From Paracoccaceae bacterium (GTDB lineage Bacteria > Pseudomonadota > Alphaproteobacteria > Rhodobacterales > Rhodobacteraceae), in assembly GCA_007123625.1 (NCBI GenBank), contig SKKS01000080.1:1-8610 (forward strand): a stretch of 8,610 bases of DNA. Reading direction: 5' to 3'. The notes below the pieces were generated by a model. That model saw only the letters and a list, made by a program, of their open reading frames with translations. It was not told the DNA's origin and searched no databases. The position numbers and the translations under genes are program-made. How positions within the stretch are numbered: the stretch's first letter is position 1; each line of letters begins with the position of its first letter. Shown here piece after piece: positions 4,358 through 8,610 of this stretch.

Positions 4358-6763
4358 ATGTTCGCGGCGACACCAGATACCTTTCAAGCAATCCGGTCCG
4401 TTCTGGCGGATCTGCCCGTTCCGGTGGCGGTCCTGGATCAGGCGCACGGAGCCTCGGTCCATTTCCTGAACGACAGCTTCGTCGAGGCTTTCGGCTTTGC
4501 AAAACACGATGTCCCTACTGCAAGGGCATGGGCCGAGCGCGTTTACCCCGATGCCGCGTATCGGAAGAAAACCTGTCACTCCTGGTGGGCCCAGGTGGAG
4601 GAGCGAAAGCAAACCGGAAAGGCCGCCCCACCGCAAGAGCATCGCATTGTCGACAAATATGGCCGGGAACGGATCGCACTGGTCGGCTTTGCTCTGCATG
4701 GTCAATTCGTGATCATCACGTTGCAAGACGTCACCCGCGAGCGCAGCGTCGAAGCCGCGCTTGATATCGAGCACCGCAAGGCAGAACAGACTGCTCATGC
4801 CCTGACAGAAAATATGCCCGGCGGCGCTTATACAATGGTGCTGAAACCCGGCGCGGAAATGGCCGAGTTTGCCTTTCTCAGCGACAAATTTCTCGACATG
4901 CTTGAATTGACACGCGCGGAAGCCGTTGGCGACCCAAGCGTCGGGTTTTCGCGGGTGCATCCCGAAGATCACTCCCACTGGCTGAAGATCAACGCCGAAA
5001 CCTTTGCCAAAAAACGCCCGTTCTCGGGTGAGACCCGCATCATTGCGCATGGCCAGACGCGCTGGATACGCGCCGAATCCGTGCCGCGTGATCTGGAGGA
5101 CGGCACGACCATTTGGGAAGGGATACTTGTCGACATCACCGAACTCAAGGAAGCCGAAGCGAAGCTGCGAACGGTTCTGGATGCGGCAAGGGCGTTTATA
5201 TGGACGGTTGACCTGCAGACGTTGAAAGTGACTTACGGCAAAGACTGGCCCGAACAGATCAGTTTCTTGTCAGAAGGCAGGGCGCCTTCGCTGCAAAGCT
5301 GGTTTTCTGCGGTGCATCCGCACGATGTGCACGCGGTTCGCATGGCTTATCAGGCCCTCGTGTCGGGCGAAGTCGCGCATACCAGCCATACCTATCGTCG
5401 AAGAATGGTGAATGATCGCTGGGCCTGGCTGCGCCTGCATGCAGGCGTCAGTGCCCACGATCCAGATGGTAAGCCGACCGAGCTTTCTGGCGTGACGTTC
5501 GATGTATCGGACGAGGTGGCACAGCAACAGCAGGCGCAGCATGCACAGGCCGAACTCCGCGAGGAACTGCAGCGCGCACAACAACGCGACACGTTTGCGC
5601 TGGTGGCCGGGGCCGTCGTTCATGACATCAAGAACCTGATCGCAGTCATTTCGGGTACGGTCGAGGTTCTGGAAGAACGCACGCCTGACCCCGGCAACCT
5701 GCAAAGCGGATTGCAGCGCATAGGCAAGTCAGCCCGGCTGGTCGTGGATCTGATTGCCGATCTTGGCAGCGTTGTGCGCCCCATGCGACCGCGCCAGCAT
5801 CATGATCTGCGCAAGCTTTTGAGGGAGGGGCTGGACCTTTTGGGCAGTCAACGCCTTGCACGCCACTTGGTGCGGCTTTATCTGCCGGATCATCCCCTGC
5901 CGGTCTGGGCCAATCCGACCGAACTGGCGCAACTGATCGTGAACCTTGCGATCAATGCCTGCGAATCCGGATTGCCCGGGCAGGACGCGCGCGTGACTGT
6001 AACCGCGCTTCCTGCGGGCAGCACACCGCCTGATTACAAGCCGGACGCGGGCTTTCTGGCCGATATCGATCACCCGCACGCCTTGTTCACCGTGTCCGAC
6101 ACAGGGACAGGCATCAGCGCGGATATCCGCCAGAATCTGTTCCAGCCCAGATTTCCCACCAAGGGTAAGGACGGAACCGGACTCGGATTGTCAATTGTGG
6201 CTGATATCCTGAGTTCAAGCGGCTCTGCGCTCTGGATCGACACCACGCCCGGCGCGGGAACGAAGATGACTATTGCCTGGCCTGCGCAGGAGCGACGGAA
6301 CCAAAGCGCGATCATCGGCACAGACGAGCTGCCGGTCACACAAAAGTACAGCGCTGCCGAGCGTGGTATGTTGAAAGGCTTGCGTGTGCTGGTTGTCGAT
6401 GACCTGCAGGATGTTGCTGATGTCCTGGCGGGAATGCTCGAATCTGCGGGCGCGGACGCTTTTGCTGAATCCGAACTTGATGGGGTTCAGGAAATCCTGT
6501 CCGATACGCCGGAGTTCTGGTCTGTGCTGGTGACGGATCTTCATATGCCGGGAATGATGGGCGATGAGCTGGCCCGCTTTGCCGCACGGCTGCACCCACC
6601 TGTTCCCACGGTTCTGGTAACAGCGCGCTCCGATCTGGTTAATCCGGCCACGCAGCAGGATTTTGCGGCCATTCTTTCCAAACCAGTCAACCGAGCGAAA
6701 CTTGCAAGCGCGGTCCTGGAGGCGGCGTCCCTTCGGGAACCCAGAACCAAAAGCTCTGACTGA
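4358..6763 (+). CDS. Soluble triple-PAS hybrid histidine kinase with C-terminal receiver
   Basis: 801 residues from the ATG at 4358, preferred to the in-frame ATG at 4229 because GGAG lies 12 nt upstream and a PAS domain then begins directly. No membrane segment is seen, so it is cytoplasmic. Order: PAS1 (about 11-128), PAS2 (150-270, VHPEDHSHW, ending VDITELKEAE), PAS3 (271-388, VHPHDVHAV), a Gln/Glu-rich coiled coil (385-413), the dimerisation/phosphotransfer helix with His422 in HDIKN, and the ATPase domain with N529-LAINACE, D581-TGTGI and G606-TGLGL. The receiver (about 674-790) has D681-D682, acceptor D727 (TDLHMPG), T755 and K775. All catalytic motifs are present, so autophosphorylation and His-to-Asp transfer are expected. 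The output is not encoded in this protein. It is divergent from the LysR gene, and its end is paralogous to the kinase ending at 8082. The signal is unknown; no flavin-LOV cysteine motif or haem motif was recognised. Confidence 0.95.
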   Translation: MFAATPDTFQAIRSVLADLPVPVAVLDQAHGASVHFLNDSFVEAFGFAKHDVPTARAWAERVYPDAAYRKKTCHSWWAQVEERKQTGKAAPPQEHRIVDKYGRERIALVGFALHGQFVIITLQDVTRERSVEAALDIEHRKAEQTAHALTENMPGGAYTMVLKPGAEMAEFAFLSDKFLDMLELTRAEAVGDPSVGFSRVHPEDHSHWLKINAETFAKKRPFSGETRIIAHGQTRWIRAESVPRDLEDGTTIWEGILVDITELKEAEAKLRTVLDAARAFIWTVDLQTLKVTYGKDWPEQISFLSEGRAPSLQSWFSAVHPHDVHAVRMAYQALVSGEVAHTSHTYRRRMVNDRWAWLRLHAGVSAHDPDGKPTELSGVTFDVSDEVAQQQQAQHAQAELREELQRAQQRDTFALVAGAVVHDIKNLIAVISGTVEVLEERTPDPGNLQSGLQRIGKSARLVVDLIADLGSVVRPMRPRQHHDLRKLLREGLDLLGSQRLARHLVRLYLPDHPLPVWANPTELAQLIVNLAINACESGLPGQDARVTVTALPAGSTPPDYKPDAGFLADIDHPHALFTVSDTGTGISADIRQNLFQPRFPTKGKDGTGLGLSIVADILSSSGSALWIDTTPGAGTKMTIAWPAQERRNQSAIIGTDELPVTQKYSAAERGMLKGLRVLVVDDLQDVADVLAGMLESAGADAFAESELDGVQEILSDTPEFWSVLVTDLHMPGMMGDELARFAARLHPPVPTVLVTARSDLVNPATQQDFAAILSKPVNRAKLASAVLEAASLREPRTKSSD

Positions 6764-6843
6764 TGGACACGCTGCGGTGATCGTTTTTCCTGATGCCATC
6801 GTCACTGCGTCATCGACAGTTCCGGCTTCCTGAAGTCCTCGGG

Positions 6844-7416
6844 CTACGACAGCGCGGCCTTGCGATATCCATTGCAGCGATCAGCATGGTTTTCTGTCCC
6901 GGCCATAAGTCCCGCGCGCACTCTGTGTTCAGATACCGGCAGGCGAAGGGTTGCGTCGCAAATCGCCGCCCTTTCGGTGCCAAAATCGTCACCCGATGCG
7001 TAGGCCGAGCACAAGATGATCACGAACTCCGACGCCTGCATCCGGAATGTGAAAAGCGCGTCTACGCCGCTTTCAGTGTCCTCGAACGCGTCGAAGTTCA
7101 CGACGATATGCGAGAACGCGCTCTTCATCTCTGAGAACATGTCGAGTTTCTGCACACTCGGGGTCGATCCGATCCCTCTGACGCCAACCCTTTGGATTGA
7201 TCTGCGTAGTCCGGACAGTTGATCTGCAGAAAACCCTACAATCAGAACCCGCGCATCCGCAAGCGACGTCGCTTTCGCGCGATCCGTCGCCGTTGTGAAC
7301 AGCCGCGATTCAAGCCCTGCCCCAGGATGGCCGCGTACTGGCGCAGCGCCATGACTTGGAAACGCGCCGTTCTTGGCACCGATCTGGCGTTGTCTCTGCT
7401 TGAGCAGGAGTTGCAT
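6844..7416 (-). CDS. Atypical (degenerate) receiver-domain protein
   Basis: 190 residues from the ATG at 7416-7414, which has GGAG 7 nt upstream; the adjacent ATG at 7419 is too close, and the GTG at 7533 has no ribosome-binding site. Residues 1-52 are basic and probably unstructured. From 54 on it follows the receiver fold: ARVLIVGFSADQLSGL (55-70, strand 1 and helix 1), HIVVNFDAFEDTESGVDAL (103-121), EFVIILCSA (130-138) and LRLPVSEHRVRAGL (157-170). Compared with active receivers, the strand-1 acidic pair is replaced by GFS (61-63) and the conserved Lys before Pro is absent (LRLPV). D109 still occupies the acceptor position and S137 the Thr/Ser position. It probably cannot bind magnesium normally, so it may act as a phosphorylation-independent or decoy partner. 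It converges with the first hybrid kinase, with 80 bp between the stops. Confidence 0.8.
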   Translation of the reverse strand: MQLLLKQRQRQIGAKNGAFPSHGAAPVRGHPGAGLESRLFTTATDRAKATSLADARVLIVGFSADQLSGLRRSIQRVGVRGIGSTPSVQKLDMFSEMKSAFSHIVVNFDAFEDTESGVDALFTFRMQASEFVIILCSAYASGDDFGTERAAICDATLRLPVSEHRVRAGLMAGTENHADRCNGYRKAALS

Positions 7417-7449
7417 CATGGGTCTCCAGTTCAGGTATAGAGCCGCTTT

Positions 7450-7469
7450 CGGACCGGAACTCCGGTCCG
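7450..7469. repeat. 20-bp inverted repeat upstream of the atypical receiver gene
   Basis: CGGACCGGA (7450-7458) and TCCGGTCCG (7461-7469) are perfect 9-bp inverted arms separated by AC. The element lies 33 bp upstream of the chosen start at 7416, in the 150-bp gap after the small membrane-protein gene. Neither strand has a T-run after it. It could be an operator for a dimeric regulator or a leader hairpin. If translation began at the upstream GTG (7533) it would lie inside coding sequence. Confidence 0.5.
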
Positions 7470-7544
7470 TGGGCATCGGCGCGAAACTGTTCTCAAGCGT
7501 CGCCGAGAGCCGATTTGCGGACAGAGGGGTCACCGGCTTCGCAA

Positions 7545-7563
7545 ATCAGCACCGGAAGCTGAT
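7545..7563 (-). terminator. Weak hairpin just after the small membrane-protein gene
   Basis: ATCAGC (7545-7550) and GCTGAT (7558-7563) form a 6-bp stem with a 7-nt loop, beginning 3 nt after the stop codon of the 7567-7791 gene. On the minus strand the stem runs into only three T residues (7545-7543), so termination would be inefficient. It may simply mark the 3' end of that message. Confidence 0.3.
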
Positions 7564-7566
7564 AGC

Positions 7567-7791
7567 TCATCCGGAAAGCCACCCGAAAACGGTGTAGAAG
7601 ATCATGCCCCAAAGGATCAGGCCGATCAGCGCCGAAGGGAGCACCCACCACCCCGGTACAGCGAATCGCCCGCCTGGATCAGGGCCCTCGCCATTCCGCG
7701 AGAACTCGCCATCGGACCATTGGCCACTCGGCAACCGCGAGAGAGCGACATCGGCAGCATTGCGGTGAAGACTGTGCATAAGACCAAACAC
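7567..7791 (-). CDS. Small single-span membrane protein
   Basis: 74 residues if it begins at GTG 7791, or 70 from ATG 7779. An in-frame stop at 7812-7810 excludes a longer form, and neither start has a good ribosome-binding site. The first 45 residues are polar (SRLPSGQWSDGEFSRNGEG). RFAVPGWWVLP then leads into one hydrophobic helix of about 20 residues (SALIGLILWGMIFYTVFGWL) ending at the C-terminus. The Pro-Gly-Trp-Trp before the helix suits an interfacial anchor. It may be a C-tail-anchored protein with its polar part in the cytoplasm. I know no function for it. It sits between the second kinase and the atypical receiver gene, in the same direction, so it could serve as a membrane anchor or partner for them. 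Confidence 0.55.
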   Translation of the reverse strand: MFGLMHSLHRNAADVALSRLPSGQWSDGEFSRNGEGPDPGGRFAVPGWWVLPSALIGLILWGMIFYTVFGWLSG

Positions 7792-8081
7792 CAGATTAAA
7801 GCTAAGGTATCATGAGCACGTTAGCTGATCTTGATCTACTCTGCGCGTGCGCTTAGTGGATTCCGAACTCTCTAAAGTTGTAAGTTCACGACATGAGATC
7901 GCCTTCTATCAACAAGAGATACCCTCACGATCGGAGTGTTTGCGCTTTGCCGCGATGGATTACCCGAATGCCCGCGTGACCTGCGTATGAAGCGATCCTT
8001 GCGGCAAGTGCGCAGGTCCATCAGGCGCAAAGCGCCAGCGCTGCACCCGGCCGCGGTAGTTCCTCTCGCACCCGTGCAAGA
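7792..8081. other. Intergenic region with inverted repeats after the second kinase gene
   Basis: I see no convincing gene in these 290 bases. The right-hand half holds GACCTGCG (7978-7985) and its complement CGCAGGTC (8011-8018), 8-bp arms flanking 25 nt that contain a small CTTG-CGG-CAAG hairpin (7998-8008). Next comes GGCGC-AAA-GCGCC (8024-8036). Both fold on the minus-strand transcript 46-107 nt downstream of the second kinase's stop codon, but neither has a T-run. They may be a 3'-end structure protecting the message or a Rho-dependent end. The left half (7800-7900) is AT-richer and could hold the promoter of the small membrane-protein gene; no clear -35/-10 pair was found. Confidence 0.4.
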
Positions 8082-8610
8082 TCATTGCGGGGGTTTGTCG
8101 GACAGGGAAGTGCGCGCGGCTTCGATCAAGCAGCGTGCGTCGACCGGCTTGGACAATATGCTGCTGAACAGACTGCGTTCCCAATTCTTGTTCTCGGGCA
8201 GGGCGGTGACCAGCATCACTGGAACCGGCGGGTCCAGTTGCGATGCCGCGCGTGCCAGGTCGGCGCCACTAAACTTCGGCATGTCGAAATCCGTCACCAG
8301 GAGTGACCAGAGACCGGGGTTTTCCTTGAGTGCATCCAGCGCCTCTTGCGGGTCAGGAACCGAGATTGCAATTGCGCCGTCCGTCTCGAGCATTTCCGAC
8401 AACACGTCGGCAACATCCGCGACATCATCAACAATCAGAATCCTGTGCCCAGAAAGCGTTGTCTTGACCGACTCCGTTGCACCGGCACTGTCGGCAACCG
8501 CATCCGCCGGGCGGTCAACCGGCCACGCAACGGTGACAGAGGTTCCGCCACCCGGCGAGCTTTCAAACCAGAGCGCGGCATCGTTGTTATTCAGAATGGT
8601 TGCCACGATC
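8082..8610 (-). CDS. Second hybrid histidine kinase, C-terminal part (runs off right edge)
   Basis: Only the last 176 codons are in the window. The frame remains open to the edge and begins within the ATPase domain: IVATIL, then ALWFESSPGGGTSVTVAWP, matches SIVADIL and ALWIDTTPGAGTKMTIAWP of the kinase ending at 6763. The GTG at 8606 is therefore an internal valine codon, not a start. A linker of about 30 residues leads to an intact receiver: VDD in RILIVDDVADVADVL, acceptor Asp in VTDFDMP (codon 8291-8289), Thr in MLVTA, and Lys in ILSKPV. The receiver aligns with the first kinase's over its whole length at roughly 45% identity by eye, with one single-residue gap. The sensor part, active-site His and start are outside. 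As the first of three minus-strand genes here, it may share control with the small membrane protein and the atypical receiver, although 290 bp separates it from them. Confidence 0.93.
   Translation of the reverse strand, partial: IVATILNNNDAALWFESSPGGGTSVTVAWPVDRPADAVADSAGATESVKTTLSGHRILIVDDVADVADVLSEMLETDGAIAISVPDPQEALDALKENPGLWSLLVTDFDMPKFSGADLARAASQLDPPVPVMLVTALPENKNWERSLFSSILSKPVDARCLIEAARTSLSDKPPQ

Noticed and set aside
4187..5050. Minus-strand frame of 287 codons
   Set aside because: It is antisense to the PAS domains of the kinase, and no ribosome-binding site or domain pattern was seen.
6764..6843. Possible terminator with TTTTT at 6783-6787 after the kinase gene
   Set aside because: The sequence before the T-run makes only a 3-bp stem with mismatches, so I do not call it a terminator.
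1..8610. CRISPR array, insertion sequence, tRNA or rRNA gene, attachment site
   Set aside because: No regularly spaced repeats, transposase or integrase frame, or tRNA-like fold was seen on either strand.

Overview
The base composition, the codon use and the protein families point to an alphaproteobacterium, most likely a member of the Rhodobacteraceae/Roseobacter group. This rests on recognising families by eye, because no search could be run. Most of the window is GC-rich. The exceptions are the stretch around 1890-2980 and a short AT-rich patch at 3990-4020.

Left part (1-1889, minus strand): three exported-protein genes in one direction. They read, in transcription order, (i) a lipoprotein with a glycine/serine/alanine tail built on GPGG-type repeats, (ii) a secreted Asn-rich protein resembling the holdfast-anchor/curlin-like protein HfaA, and (iii) the first 190 residues of a CsgG/HfaB-family outer-membrane secretion lipoprotein that runs off the left edge. 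A 9-bp GC-rich hairpin lies between (ii) and (iii). I read this as a surface-fibre or holdfast-anchor export locus; the repeat lipoprotein is the least familiar component.

Middle (1890-4111): an AT-richer divergent promoter region carries an 11-bp direct repeat spaced exactly 20 bp. It leads rightward to an unrecognised 301-residue protein (2070-2975) whose composition differs from its neighbours. A LysR-family regulator on the minus strand follows (3029-3976). A perfect TATAAT box precedes it, and an inverted repeat occupies its promoter spacer and -35 region.

Right part (4112-8610): a signalling cluster. A soluble triple-PAS hybrid histidine kinase (4358-6763, plus) is divergent from the LysR gene. 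Converging on it from the right are a degenerate receiver-domain protein (6844-7416), a small single-span membrane protein (7567-7791), and the C-terminal end of a second hybrid kinase (8082 to beyond 8610), all on the minus strand. The second kinase is clearly a paralogue of the first. Two related hybrid kinases enclosing a receiver that has lost its acidic pocket and conserved lysine suggests a local phosphorelay or decoy module. Any link between this module and the surface locus is only proximity.
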